A DNA stretch of 64,000 nt from Enterococcus xiangfangensis (GCF_005405365.1 NZ_BJDX01000001.1:364288-428287), one strand, 5' to 3'; positions 1 through 8,747 are shown, counted from the first letter of the stretch. Notes: generated from the sequence alone by a model not told the origin. Translations and numbers: made by a program.

Positions 1-173
1 TGATTCTTTCTGCCTTAGTCATCGGCTCTTCAATCTTGGTCCAGACTTCACCAAAAGGGGATACCTTGATTTCTGACTTAGGAATCTTCGGTTACTCAAT
101 TGCTGCACTTTCGATCCTTTTTTTGATCATCGAAAGTCTCTACCGTCGTTATCGCAAATGGAAAGATCATTGA
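1..173 (+). CDS. C-terminal end of an AarF/UbiB (ABC1) kinase-like membrane protein, partial
   Basis: The reading frame is open from the window edge (first full codon at base 3) and stops at TGA 171-173, leaving about 56 residues. The visible tail begins ILSALVIGSSILVQTSP, continues through a second hydrophobic stretch, and ends in a basic YRRYRKWKDH tail. Two transmembrane helices followed by a basic end resemble the C-terminus of bacterial AarF/UbiB atypical kinases, which act at the membrane in isoprenoid/quinone-linked processes. The kinase domain lies outside the window, so the name is an inference from the tail only. A strong terminator follows within 5 bases. Confidence 0.5.
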   Translation, partial: ILSALVIGSSILVQTSPKGDTLISDLGIFGYSIAALSILFLIIESLYRRYRKWKDH

Positions 174-177
174 TAAA

Positions 178-209
178 GGCAGTGACAGATTGCTGTCACT
201 GCCTTTTTT
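178..209 (+). terminator. Rho-independent terminator
   Basis: An 11-bp perfect stem, GGCAGTGACAG paired with CTGTCACTGCC, has a 4-base loop and a run of six T. It ends the AarF/UbiB-like transcript. Confidence 0.9.
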
Positions 210-336
210 GCTATAACTAATCCTCTTCGTGCAATGAATCTTATGATTGAGTGAGCAGATTCGTTTACTTAAGCAAAAGAATATTTTATCATTTTTATGA
301 AAAGCATTCTATTTTTTTGACAAAAGGAGGCAGAAA

Positions 337-684
337 ATGAATCGATCCCTCAAAATCATTTTGATCATTTTTTCTTTTGTTCTGCTCTCTATTTTTCTAT
401 CTACTGCGGCTATTTATTATTTTATCGCCAAAAATCCATTAAATTTCAGTTCGTTGCGGTTGTTCATTTTAACAAATAATTACGCACAGCTGTATCTATT
501 TTGGGTAAGCGTGATTTTAGCCATTTTAACAATGATCACTATCTTTGTGATTTTATTTTATCCAAAGCGGATCATCAAATTTACTTTAAAAGAAGAACAC
601 AAACAAATAAATCCCCAAAAAAAATTTTTAGATGAACAAACTAGACGCAGTGACGACTCAGAAACCGAACAACGAGTCAAATGA
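337..684 (+). CDS. Small two-helix membrane protein of unknown function
   Basis: The protein has 115 residues and a clear AAAGGAGG ribosome site. Hydrophobic segments span about residues 7-32 and 52-76, followed by a charged cytoplasmic tail rich in K, E, D and R. The topology (two helices, short loop, charged C-terminus) is like the N-terminal half of AmaP, the alkaline-shock membrane anchor, but the Asp23-like domain that normally follows is absent, so I do not assign that name. It stands alone between two terminator-bounded genes and looks monocistronic. Function unknown. Confidence 0.65.
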   Translation: MNRSLKIILIIFSFVLLSIFLSTAAIYYFIAKNPLNFSSLRLFILTNNYAQLYLFWVSVILAILTMITIFVILFYPKRIIKFTLKEEHKQINPQKKFLDEQTRRSDDSETEQRVK

Positions 685-693
685 GCCTTCCCC

Positions 694-722
694 ACTGACT
701 AGTTTTTTGCTAGTCAGTTTTC
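694..722 (+). terminator. Rho-independent terminator
   Basis: ACTGACTAG and CTAGTCAGT form a 9-bp stem followed by a T-rich tract just after the small membrane protein gene. A second terminator follows 9 bases later. Confidence 0.8.
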
Positions 723-730
723 TAAAGAAA

Positions 731-757
731 CAGCCAAGAGCGCTCTTGGCTGTTTTT
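731..757 (+). terminator. Second, tandem rho-independent terminator
   Basis: CAGCCAAGAG and CGCTCTTGGCTG form a near-perfect hairpin followed by six T. With the preceding stem-loop this makes a tandem terminator. The rest of the gap up to 914 holds no recognisable element. Confidence 0.85.
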
Positions 758-913
758 TATGTCTCACAACCAATTTTCTGAATGGCTTTTTTTGAAATAG
801 GAACTTCCTAGCATTTTTCTTATCTATTTTTGCCAAAATGATACAATCAGAGTCCCATAATATAAAAACAAGTAGAATCCGTTTCAAAAAAATCTCAACT
901 TAAGGAGAAATAA

Positions 914-1633
914 ATGACTTTCAAAATTTCAGCAACGCTCCCTACAGTTCCAGCCAAAGACTTTGCAGCAACGGTTCAGTTTTTCAAAAATCTTGGTTTT
1001 GTCAATCAGTATAAAGATCAAGAGCGTTCCGGCGGGTATGCCGTCATGCAATATCATGAATTAGTTTTTCATCTATTTGCCTATAAAAAATTAGCGGTCC
1101 CTACGCCAACGAATATCGTATTAGTGATCGTAGAAAATGTTGACGACTTGCAAACGACTTTGCAAAAAAATTTCCAAGAAAGTACAGGAAAGAAAATAAG
1201 CCGCTCTGGTCTGCCAAAAATGAGTCTGCCGCGTGATCTTAATTCCGATCGCCGTTTCACGCTGACAGATCCCAACGGCAATTATTTTATTTTTGCGCAA
1301 AGCCATGAGAAAAAGACAACGACTGAAATGACACGGTTGGAGAAATTGTATAAAGAAAGCAATACGTTGGCTTATTCCCATGAAAGTCCCCGCGAAGCGA
1401 TCCAAATGATGACACGAGCATTAGCTAAAAGTAATCTGGCTACAGAAAGCGACTGGGTCATTTTCCAAGCATACGTGCTGCTTGCCGATATGTATGCTTT
1501 AGAAGAAGACGAACCGCAATCTTTTGACTACTTGCAACAAGCGGAAAACCAACTAAAGCAACTTTCGACAATTGATCGAACAAGCGATAGTTATCAGTAT
1601 TATCAAAAATTGCAAAATAAAAAAGAACACTAA
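914..1633 (+). CDS. VOC/bleomycin-resistance-like domain protein with C-terminal helical extension
   Basis: The 239-residue protein follows a TAAGGAG ribosome site. Residues about 5-130 look like one vicinal-oxygen-chelate (glyoxalase/bleomycin-resistance) domain: VPAKDFAATVQFFKNLGF near the start and LTDPNGNYFIFAQ at the end of the fold. Residues about 140-239 form an extra helical region with TPR-like spacing (ALAKSNLATESDWVIFQA, then YVLLADMYALEEDEPQSF). VOC proteins are either small-molecule-binding or metal-dependent enzymes. The substrate cannot be told from sequence and there is no operon context. A BLMA-type drug-binding role is possible but unproven. Confidence 0.7.
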   Translation: MTFKISATLPTVPAKDFAATVQFFKNLGFVNQYKDQERSGGYAVMQYHELVFHLFAYKKLAVPTPTNIVLVIVENVDDLQTTLQKNFQESTGKKISRSGLPKMSLPRDLNSDRRFTLTDPNGNYFIFAQSHEKKTTTEMTRLEKLYKESNTLAYSHESPREAIQMMTRALAKSNLATESDWVIFQAYVLLADMYALEEDEPQSFDYLQQAENQLKQLSTIDRTSDSYQYYQKLQNKKEH

Positions 1634-1708
1634 TTTGTTAAATTAACAATCACACCGTTTGCTCTTCTATCCGGTGGAAAGCTATTCTCTGCTTAGAATA
1701 CACAGCAC

Positions 1709-1754
1709 AAAAAAACGACAGCGTCAGACTCAAAATCGAACGCGGTCGTTTTTT
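1709..1754. terminator. Bidirectional terminator between convergent genes
   Basis: AAAAAACGAC...GTCGTTTTTT forms an imperfect long hairpin flanked by A and T runs, so it can serve the VOC gene on the plus strand and the P1 peptidase gene on the minus strand. Confidence 0.75.
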
Positions 1755-1758
1755 ATAG

Positions 1759-2709
1759 TTAAATATCCCGATAGGCTAAATAATCCCCATATGTTTTAGC
1801 CGCCTTTGTACCTTTAAGGATCGCTTGACGAACGGCTTCAACGGCTAAAATCGATACCGCCTCAAAGCTCGTTTCAATTTGATTGGCACCTAGAACAAAT
1901 AAAGTATCCCCATCATAAGTTGTATGCGCTGGACGAATGGCCCGTGCGATTCCATTGTGACTGAGGTCTGCCAATTTATTCATCTTAGCTTTAGAAAACG
2001 TCGCATTCGTCATGATACAACCAATCACCGTATTGCCATCAAACAATGCTTGCTCATTTTGATAATGTTCTAGAAAAAGTGCTTCAGAAAAACCAATTTT
2101 CTGCTCGCCAGGTTTGCGTGCACCCGCGATGATTTTGCCCAACGCTTCATCATAAACATCGCCCACTGCATTGACTGCGACTACCGCAGTAACCCACAAT
2201 TTTTTATGACGCATCGTGTGCAGACCAATCCCGCCTTTCATGGCATTTCTTTCACCATTGATCGTCCCAACACTGCAGCCTGTTCCCGCGCCATAATTTC
2301 CTAATTGAAACGTTTGATTGTTGAAAGCCTGCTCGCAAGCTTTATACCCTGCTTGAAAATCCGGTCGAACATCAAAACGTCCGATCCGAAGATCAAAAAG
2401 ACTCGCACCGACAACGTTCGGGATATAGGTGATTCCCATATCTCGCCCAATTTTATGCTTTTCTAAAAAATCTACGACGCCTGCATTGGCTGCTAAGCCA
2501 AACGCACTGCCGCCAGATAACGTCACTCCATGGACAAACTTTCGATTGTTTTCTGATTTCAAGGCATCGGTATCTCGCGTATTCGGCGAACCGCCTCGAA
2601 CAGAAACACCGCCAGTTACACCATCTTCACATAAAATCACGGTACAGCCGGTCATCGCTTCTGTATCAGTATATTGTCCGATCCGAAAAAATTCTTGGTA
2701 TTCTTCCAT
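1759..2709 (-). CDS. P1 family peptidase (DmpA/aminopeptidase-esterase type)
   Basis: The 316-residue protein has the hallmarks of the self-processing Ntn-like P1 family (DmpA, BapA, NylC): TGCTVILCEDG near the N-terminus, GGSPNTRDT, VTLSGGSAFGLAA at 62-74, GAGTGCSVG at 140-148, and TNATFSK around residue 237. In this family the chain cleaves itself in front of the Ser or Thr of the N-A-(S/T) motif, which becomes the nucleophile; Thr237 fits that position. Members hydrolyse N-terminal amino acids from peptides or amides, or cleave nylon oligomers. Substrate here is unknown. The gene is monocistronic and convergent with the VOC gene. Confidence 0.88.
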   Translation of the reverse strand: MEEYQEFFRIGQYTDTEAMTGCTVILCEDGVTGGVSVRGGSPNTRDTDALKSENNRKFVHGVTLSGGSAFGLAANAGVVDFLEKHKIGRDMGITYIPNVVGASLFDLRIGRFDVRPDFQAGYKACEQAFNNQTFQLGNYGAGTGCSVGTINGERNAMKGGIGLHTMRHKKLWVTAVVAVNAVGDVYDEALGKIIAGARKPGEQKIGFSEALFLEHYQNEQALFDGNTVIGCIMTNATFSKAKMNKLADLSHNGIARAIRPAHTTYDGDTLFVLGANQIETSFEAVSILAVEAVRQAILKGTKAAKTYGDYLAYRDI

Positions 2710-2883
2710 GTGATTTCCTCCGACTACTTTTTGCTGCTTTGCTTTAAGCTAGTTTAACTTTTTACAAACTTTTTTTAAATAGAAAAAGTCGGCTTTTGCA
2801 TCTTACATAGCAAATTATTGCTCGTTGGATCATTACATTTATTTTTGTATCTAATCAATTCTGCCTCAAAACTAGGCATTTTT

Positions 2884-3888
2884 TTACAAGCGATTGATCA
2901 CTTCGTCGACATTTTTGATTGTTACAGAGATCGTCCCATCTGGATTATTGATAAATTCAATCAACTCAGGATTGCGATAGACCTCAAGCGGTACGATCAA
3001 TTCGATTCCGTTCGATAATTTTAATTTTTGTTTGCCGTATTTTTTCTCCGTGATCTCGCGAACTTCCCGTAAAAGCGGCGCTTGATCGACATACCCTTTT
3101 TCTACGACTTCTTCTTGAAAAGCAATCTGAGCCGATACATTATCTTTGAAAACTTTTTGGGCCACGATTTTAGCATCAATCTGACCACTTTCTTCTACTA
3201 CATCATAAACAGCTTCTTTCACATCAGCGATCACATCATGTTTTGGACTTTCAAACTTTGCACCGATTTTTTCCGCTACTTTCTTGATGACCCGTACATT
3301 TTCTTCCAATGAAGGAGCTGGACGACTTTCAATCACTTGGGTTGAAAAATACAAACGTTTCTCCCCGGAAAAAGGATATTTTTTTTCAATCAATTCATAA
3401 CTTAAGTTGCCTAAATTAACGACGATTCCTTCGTCGGCTTTTTGTGTTTTATTTGAAAGTAGTGCACGATGAAGGATCAATTCATTTTTCAATCCCGCTT
3501 CATCGGAATCAACGATATGGGTGTAACCTTCATGATAATTGACTTTCAAAAAAGCTAGATAGAGCTGCGTATCTTCTTCGTATAATACGACAAACGCATC
3601 CGCACTAGGCGCCTCTTCACTTTCTTTATAGGCTTCATACCAGCGAGCTACGATTTTTTCACTAGCCGATAAAAAATCATGTTCTGCTTGCCGGCTCAAT
3701 AGAGCAAAAGGTGAATCTTCTGCTAATGTTCCTGTCTTTGTTTGGGCCGAAGATAATTTTTGAACTTTTTTCGTTACATAGTCGTGAATGTACTCTTTCG
3801 TCAAATCTAATTCACTTTGACTGTAGATTGGATCGCCAGATTCCCGGTCAACGATGTGAAGGGCGGCCTTTTTTAAATAGATATCCAT
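2884..3888 (-). CDS. Nucleoid-associated protein, NdpA/YejK (NA37) family
   Basis: The 334-residue cytoplasmic protein opens MDIYLKKAALHIVDRESGDP, typical of the NA37/YejK nucleoid-associated family. No transmembrane segments are present. The C-terminal third is a charged alpha/beta region (KLSNGIELIVPLEVYRNPEL) ending at the TAA overlapping base 2884. Family members bind DNA or co-purify with the nucleoid, but their role in Firmicutes is little defined. It is alone, with about 170 bases of AT-rich DNA before the next gene. Confidence 0.8.
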   Translation of the reverse strand: MDIYLKKAALHIVDRESGDPIYSQSELDLTKEYIHDYVTKKVQKLSSAQTKTGTLAEDSPFALLSRQAEHDFLSASEKIVARWYEAYKESEEAPSADAFVVLYEEDTQLYLAFLKVNYHEGYTHIVDSDEAGLKNELILHRALLSNKTQKADEGIVVNLGNLSYELIEKKYPFSGEKRLYFSTQVIESRPAPSLEENVRVIKKVAEKIGAKFESPKHDVIADVKEAVYDVVEESGQIDAKIVAQKVFKDNVSAQIAFQEEVVEKGYVDQAPLLREVREITEKKYGKQKLKLSNGIELIVPLEVYRNPELIEFINNPDGTISVTIKNVDEVINRL

Positions 3889-4048
3889 CTGTTCCCTGCT
3901 TTCTATTGAATTCGTTGGATCCTTAAACGTTGCGCCTTGCTAAACTTAGATTTAGTCAGACGGTTTCATCTATTTTATCCTAACTGCTTCTCGCTTGAAT
4001 AAAATCAGCAGCCTAACTATCATACACAGGAAACAGGAAATTTAGCAA

Positions 4049-4720
4049 CTATTGTTTTAGCAACAATTCTCCATCTTTCATTTGATAAATATGATCACTC
4101 CACTGCGTCATTCGTTCATCATGAGTGACCATGACAATCGCTTTCTTGCGCTCATGGGCTTCTTTGGCCAAAAGTTTTACTACATCATACGCGTGCTCAG
4201 AATCAAGGCTGGCTGTCGGTTCATCCGCCAAGATCAACTGCGGGTCGTTAAATAGCGAACGCGCGATGGCGACTCGCTGTCTTTCGCCGCCGGATAAGGC
4301 TTTGGGATATTGTTCTCGCAACTCCCAAATATCTAAAGATTTCAGCAACTCTTCGATCTTTGCCGATTTTTTTTCTCCCTCGATTTTTTCTACCAATTGA
4401 AATTGTTCTTGAACTTTTAGAAACGGAATTAAATTGGAACTTTGTAAAATAAAACCGATTTCTTTGAACCGCGCTTTTGAACGTTCTTTCTCATTCATCT
4501 GACTGAAATCTGAGCCATTGATGCTGATTTTTCCTTCAGTCGGTGTCTGTAAACCACCGGCGATCGTTAAAAACGTACTCTTACCTGAGCCTGAAGGCCC
4601 GATCACACTTACAAATTCGCCTTTTGCAACAGTAAAATCAATCTTTTTTAATGCCGTGACTTCTGTATGTCCTTGACCAAATTTTTTTACGATTTTTTCC
4701 ATCAGTAAGACATTACTCAT
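4049..4720 (-). CDS. hrtA: ABC transporter ATP-binding protein, HrtA-like
   Basis: This is a 223-residue nucleotide-binding subunit with Walker A GPSGSGKST, Q-loop ILQSSN, signature LSGGERQR, Walker B LILADEP and switch VTHDE. I chose ATG 4720 because GGAGGAG sits at the right distance; the in-frame ATG 15 bases upstream lies within that Shine-Dalgarno sequence. It starts one base after the permease stop, so the two are translationally coupled. The MacB-type permease partner and the divergent TetR gene match the arrangement of the heme-efflux system HrtAB/FhtR described in Enterococcus faecalis. The heme substrate is inferred from that context. Confidence 0.78.
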   Translation of the reverse strand: MSNVLLMEKIVKKFGQGHTEVTALKKIDFTVAKGEFVSVIGPSGSGKSTFLTIAGGLQTPTEGKISINGSDFSQMNEKERSKARFKEIGFILQSSNLIPFLKVQEQFQLVEKIEGEKKSAKIEELLKSLDIWELREQYPKALSGGERQRVAIARSLFNDPQLILADEPTASLDSEHAYDVVKLLAKEAHERKKAIVMVTHDERMTQWSDHIYQMKDGELLLKQ

Positions 4721-4721
4721 C

Positions 4722-5789
4722 TTATTCTCCTCCAATCGCTGTTACTGGGTCTACTTTTGTGACAGTCCGCATCGAGAATAATCCGCCGATCATCGCGACA
4801 ATTACTAAGATCACACTATACAACGCCCATTGAGTAGCATGGACCGCAAACGGCAACGCGCTTGGTAGAATCAAACTAGTGAGTACACTTAATCCAACAG
4901 CGACGGCAACTCCGATTATTCCTACGAGAAATGCTTGTGCTAAAACTGAGCGCACTAAATAGCTAGTCGCTACTCCTTGCGCTTTCATCACACCAAAAAT
5001 CGACGTTTTTTGCAACGTGATCACATACATAAAAATTCCAATAATCGCAGTTACAACAACAAACAAGAAATAGATCATTGTATTCAGCGTCAATTTCTCT
5101 GGAGTGTACCCGGGAATATTTTCAATAAATGTTTCTGGAGTTATTTTCTCCAACTTTGTCTGACCTTCTTGTTCAATTGTCGTTTGACCTTTTGTCGCGA
5201 TCATATTGATGGGGTCATTTCCGTTAGTATGCGTCCCATATTTCAATGTATTGAATACAGTTGGATTCAAATAGATCACCGGCGCGATCATATATGTCGT
5301 TTCTTTGATCACTCCAACGATCTTCAATGTTTGATCATTGATTTTTATCGACTGATTCAAACGATAGCCTTCTGCTAATAAATTTTCAGATACGATCGTT
5401 TCATCTTTGTTTTGATACAGGCGGCCTTTGATGATTTTTGGAACGATAAAAGCATCATTAGCAGTCCCAAAAATTGAAACATTTGTTTTTTCACCGCCGC
5501 CTTTTTTCTTAACAGCAGTTGCATAGACGCCTACTTCGGCTTTTTCTTTCGCCGTTACACGATTCGCATCGCTTTGTTGCAACTGTGAAGCATTGACTAC
5601 TTTGTTGCTATCTTCTGACAAAATAATTGCCGTTGCGTTCCAATCATCGATCGCCTTGCGATTGCCATCAGCCAGCCCGCCGGCTAATCCTGACAACATA
5701 AAAACTACATACGCAACTAAAATCATGATCCCTACGATCAATCCGTATCTCAATTTCGCATAGCGAATTTCTTTCCAAGCTAAAAACAT
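4722..5789 (-). CDS. hrtB: FtsX/MacB-type ABC permease, HrtB-like
   Basis: The 355-residue protein has the four-helix topology of HrtB/DevC permeases: one helix at about 13-35, a long extracytoplasmic region of about 200 residues, then three helices at about 235-260, 280-310 and 320-345. The start FLAWKEIRYAKLRYGLIV is typical. HrtAB pumps excess heme from the membrane out of the cell. The gene precedes the ATPase with essentially no spacer and diverges from the TetR gene, with a perfect palindrome between them. Other small hydrophobic substrates remain possible. Confidence 0.8.
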   Translation of the reverse strand: MFLAWKEIRYAKLRYGLIVGIMILVAYVVFMLSGLAGGLADGNRKAIDDWNATAIILSEDSNKVVNASQLQQSDANRVTAKEKAEVGVYATAVKKKGGGEKTNVSIFGTANDAFIVPKIIKGRLYQNKDETIVSENLLAEGYRLNQSIKINDQTLKIVGVIKETTYMIAPVIYLNPTVFNTLKYGTHTNGNDPINMIATKGQTTIEQEGQTKLEKITPETFIENIPGYTPEKLTLNTMIYFLFVVVTAIIGIFMYVITLQKTSIFGVMKAQGVATSYLVRSVLAQAFLVGIIGVAVAVGLSVLTSLILPSALPFAVHATQWALYSVILVIVAMIGGLFSMRTVTKVDPVTAIGGE

Positions 5790-5822
5790 CTACTCACCCT
5801 TTCTGAAACTAGCGTACACTTA

Positions 5823-5841
5823 TAGTGACAAAATGTCACTA
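5823..5841. promoter_or_regulatory. Palindromic operator in the hrtB-tetR divergent region
   Basis: TAGTGACA and TGTCACTA form perfect 8-bp arms around a 3-base AAA centre. It sits in the 99-base gap between the divergent permease and TetR genes, just upstream of a TATAAT at 5857-5862 that can serve as the -10 of the TetR gene. Position and symmetry fit a TetR-family dimer site controlling both directions. Binding is inferred. Confidence 0.7.
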
Positions 5842-5888
5842 GTTTTGCTCCTATGTTATAATGAAAAAAACATGATTCGAGGTGCCCG

Positions 5889-6482
5889 ATGCCTAAAAAA
5901 ACTTTTCAAAATTTACCAAAAGCACGTCAGGCTGAGATTCGTGACTTATTGCTGACGATTTTTTATGAAAAACCTGTCAGTCAAGTAAAAGTCAGCGAGA
6001 TCGTAGAAGCTTTACAGATGTCGCGGGGAATTTTTTATAAATATTTTGAAGATTTAAATGATGCCTATGATTATTTGATCCACTTCTACGCTGGACAGAT
6101 CCATGGAGAGATCATCCAATATATGATCGAGCAAGAAGACGATTTCTTTCAAGGAATCGAAGCCTTCTTATTGCTTTATGTCGATTTAACTCAAGAAGAT
6201 CCCCGCTACCGTCAATTGGTTCTGTTGTCTCAAAATAGTCATCTCTTTTCCTATCGCTCAGCAACAGAGCATAGTCTCTCTGCCTGGACACAACTTTTGG
6301 CAAAAAATCATTTTATTATGCCTGGCTTAGACGAGCAAATTAGTTTTTTATATTTTTCAATGAAATTAGTCATCGATTCGTTAACAGACATGCTGGCAAA
6401 TCATTGGAGCGCGGCAGAGTTGTTGCGCGATTTCCATTTTAAGACACATTGGTTGCTTGAAGGAATCAAAAAGGGGTCGTGA
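5889..6482 (+). CDS. fhtR: TetR/AcrR family regulator, FhtR-like
   Basis: The 197-residue protein has an N-terminal helix-turn-helix at about residues 25-50 (ILVSEIVEA-like spacing, then MSRGIFYKYFEDLNDAYDY), the recognition-helix pattern of TetR proteins. The rest is the helical ligand-binding and dimer domain. A GAGGTG ribosome site precedes the ATG. Divergence from the HrtAB-like pair and the intervening palindrome suggest it represses efflux genes until its ligand, heme in the E. faecalis FhtR case, is bound. The gene symbol rests on context as much as on sequence. Confidence 0.75.
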   Translation: MPKKTFQNLPKARQAEIRDLLLTIFYEKPVSQVKVSEIVEALQMSRGIFYKYFEDLNDAYDYLIHFYAGQIHGEIIQYMIEQEDDFFQGIEAFLLLYVDLTQEDPRYRQLVLLSQNSHLFSYRSATEHSLSAWTQLLAKNHFIMPGLDEQISFLYFSMKLVIDSLTDMLANHWSAAELLRDFHFKTHWLLEGIKKGS

Positions 6483-6503
6483 CCAAGTCACAACCCCTTT
6501 TCA
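6469..6503. terminator. Bidirectional terminator between tetR and thrS
   Basis: AAAAGGGGT-CGTGAC and GTCAC-AACCCCTTTT form a long stem overlapping the TetR stop codon, with A/T runs on both sides, serving convergent genes. Confidence 0.8.
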
Positions 6504-6508
6504 ATGAT

Positions 6509-8416
6509 TTAGTAAGATTGATGATTTTTTTCTAGTGCTTGCTGCTTTAATACGTCCATAAACTCTGCTTTTGACATTTGTTTAACACTGGCACTGCCGT
6601 GTTTGCGTACGGCAAAACTGCCGTCTGCTAATTCCTTGTCGCCAATAACTAAAATATACGGAATTTTCCGCAGCTCTGCTTCGCGGATTTTTTTGCCTAA
6701 TTTTTCATTCCGCAGATCTTTTTCGACTCGGATCCCGGCGGCATGAAATTCTTGGAACAATTCTTCTACGCCAGTATCATGTGCTTGCGCAACGCTGAGC
6801 AGTGCTACTTGTTTTGGCGCCAGCCAAAATGGAAAGGCACCTGCGTAATGTTCAATCAAAATACCTAGGAAACGATCCAGTGAACCAAAAACTGCCCGAT
6901 GGATCATTACTGGTTGCGCCGCTTCGTTATTCTCATCGATATACGTCAAATCAAATTTCCCCGGCATTTGAAAATCTAATTGAACGGTCGCACACTGATG
7001 GCTGCGATTCAAAGCATCTTTGATATAAATATCGATCTTCGGTCCATAAAAGGTGCCGTCGCCCTCATTGATATTGTATTTATAGCCAAGGTCCGTCAAT
7101 ACTTTTCCTAAAGAAGCTTCGGCTTCGTCCCACAATTCAATCTCGCCCATGAAATCATCTGGCCGCGTCGACAGCTCGACAGCATATTCAAAACCAAAGA
7201 TCTTATAAACTTCATCAATGATTTTTAAAGCTAATGCGATTTCTTGTTCGATTTGATCTCGTCGTACAAAAATATGTGCATCATCCTGACAAAATGTCCG
7301 AACTCTAAGCAAGCCGTTCAATGCTCCGCTGAATTCGTGGCGATGGACTTGACCAAACTCAGCCATTCGCATCGGCAGATCGCGATACGACCGCTTGCGG
7401 TCTTTAAAGATCAAACAATGTCCCGGACAGTTCATCGGTTTTAATGCATAATCTTCATCTGCGACTTTTGTGAAGTACATATTGTTTTTATAATGATCCC
7501 AATGACCAGAACGTTCCCATAAACGCTGATTCAAAATCAATGGAGTCTTAACTTCTTTATAATCATATTTTGCTTGCAGTTCACGCAAAAATTTCTGCAA
7601 TTCATTGCGAATGATCAGCCCATTTTCCAAGTAGAAAGGCATTCCTGGTGCTTCTTCAGAAAACATAAATAGATCCAGTTCTTTGCCGAGCTTTTGATGG
7701 CTGCGTTTTTCCGATTCCTCTAAATAATCCAAATGCGCTAAGAGCTGCGCTTTTTCCGCAAAAACGACACCGGTCACCCGTTGCAGCATTTCATTATCCG
7801 GGTTTCCCTGCCAGTAAGCGCCAGAAACTTTCAATAATGAAAAATATTTGGCAGTTGCTAGTTCCAAGGCGGCCGGTTCAAGGAAAAATTCCGTCACATC
7901 CCCGAAAGAGTAAACGAAAACGAGTCGGTTTTCTTCCAATTCCGATAAGGCAAAAAGCTTCAATTCATTGTCTTTGAAGATCTCTTTTGCTTCTGACACG
8001 GTCAATGTCAGACTTTCGATTTTTGCATCGGCTTTGATTCTTTTTTTGATGTGGTATTCCAGATCTTTCAAGGCTAGCGCACTCAGTGGTTGATTTACGC
8101 GCAAGTCGACCCAAATCGTTTGATCTTCACGTTGCGGTTTAGCAAAAAGAGCTTCAGGATGTTGTGCTTTGATCGCTTCTTCCAGCAAAAGACTGACCAA
8201 TTGACAGATTGCTGTCGCCCCTTCAGGAGAAGTACAATCATAAAAAGCAATCTCTGAATTTTTTTTGACTGGAGTTGATAAGTCAACAAGCTCGCCATCA
8301 ATACTGCCTACAACTGCGTCTTCTTGCAATTGATTTTTTATTTCAAATAAGGTGGTGTTTTCTCTCACCTTTTGTTTGCTTCCATCCGGTAAAACAATTT
8401 CGATTTCTTTTGACAT
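6509..8416 (-). CDS. thrS: Threonyl-tRNA synthetase paralog with an eroded editing domain
   Basis: This 635-residue enzyme charges tRNA-Thr in the cytoplasm. Domains in order: TGS (about 1-62), editing-type N2 domain (about 63-220), class II catalytic core (about 240-530) and anticodon-binding domain (about 535-625). The catalytic zinc ligands are visible: MNCPGH, the His of FGQVHRHEFSG, and the His of MIHRAVFGSLDR. In the editing domain, the HxxxH pair normally found in HS(A/T)AH is replaced by Gln72 and Leu76, and the C-RGP-H motif by Phe178 and Ala182, so hydrolysis of Ser-tRNA-Thr is unlikely. Length is near normal. The gene is transcribed alone from a T-box leader. It may be a second ThrRS. 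Confidence 0.95.
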   Translation of the reverse strand: MSKEIEIVLPDGSKQKVRENTTLFEIKNQLQEDAVVGSIDGELVDLSTPVKKNSEIAFYDCTSPEGATAICQLVSLLLEEAIKAQHPEALFAKPQREDQTIWVDLRVNQPLSALALKDLEYHIKKRIKADAKIESLTLTVSEAKEIFKDNELKLFALSELEENRLVFVYSFGDVTEFFLEPAALELATAKYFSLLKVSGAYWQGNPDNEMLQRVTGVVFAEKAQLLAHLDYLEESEKRSHQKLGKELDLFMFSEEAPGMPFYLENGLIIRNELQKFLRELQAKYDYKEVKTPLILNQRLWERSGHWDHYKNNMYFTKVADEDYALKPMNCPGHCLIFKDRKRSYRDLPMRMAEFGQVHRHEFSGALNGLLRVRTFCQDDAHIFVRRDQIEQEIALALKIIDEVYKIFGFEYAVELSTRPDDFMGEIELWDEAEASLGKVLTDLGYKYNINEGDGTFYGPKIDIYIKDALNRSHQCATVQLDFQMPGKFDLTYIDENNEAAQPVMIHRAVFGSLDRFLGILIEHYAGAFPFWLAPKQVALLSVAQAHDTGVEELFQEFHAAGIRVEKDLRNEKLGKKIREAELRKIPYILVIGDKELADGSFAVRKHGSASVKQMSKAEFMDVLKQQALEKNHQSY

Positions 8417-8509
8417 TCAACTCAACTCCGATCCGCTTTCTCACTAAAAAATTTATTGTTGCGTACCTTTTCTTTTTAATTCTAACAAAAGGTCTGGAGG
8501 GTTTCCAAT

Positions 8510-8538
8510 AAAAAAACGTCCCTATAAAATAGGGACGT
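8510..8538 (-). terminator. T-box-controlled terminator
   Basis: ACGTCCCTAT/ATAGGGACGT is a perfect 10-bp stem followed by a long T-run on the minus strand. It competes with the T-box antiterminator immediately upstream. Confidence 0.92.
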
Positions 8539-8741
8539 GAATAAACGTGTTACCACCCAGGTTCCCAAAAAGTTTTATCCTTTTTGGCTCATAAGATACA
8601 TAACGAGTATCGACCGGACCGTTTACGGCCGCTCAAAGGGAGTAATCTATTTTTCCCAATCAGAAGCTTCCAGCCATGGCCTCTTTCTCTTGTGATGGAA
8701 ATTAAAATCAGATCGTATCCTTCTCATTGCATTCAACTATT
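8510..8741 (-). ncRNA. T-box leader (Thr specifier) upstream of thrS
   Basis: The transcribed strand carries the T-box core GGGTGGTAACACG (about 8546-8558), followed by a terminator hairpin with T-run (8510-8538). The stem I 3' side reads ATT-ACT-CCCTTTGAG, which places the specifier codon ACT (Thr) at 8641-8643. Uncharged tRNA-Thr should stabilise the antiterminator and allow thrS expression. The RNA fills the 375-base gap between thrS and the next gene upstream. Confidence 0.93.
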
Positions 8742-8747
8742 GATTAA

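Noticed and set aside
2868..2886. GCCT...AGGC hairpin with T7 on the plus strand
   Set aside because: Stem of four pairs only, overlaps the 3' end of a minus-strand gene, and no plus-strand gene precedes it.
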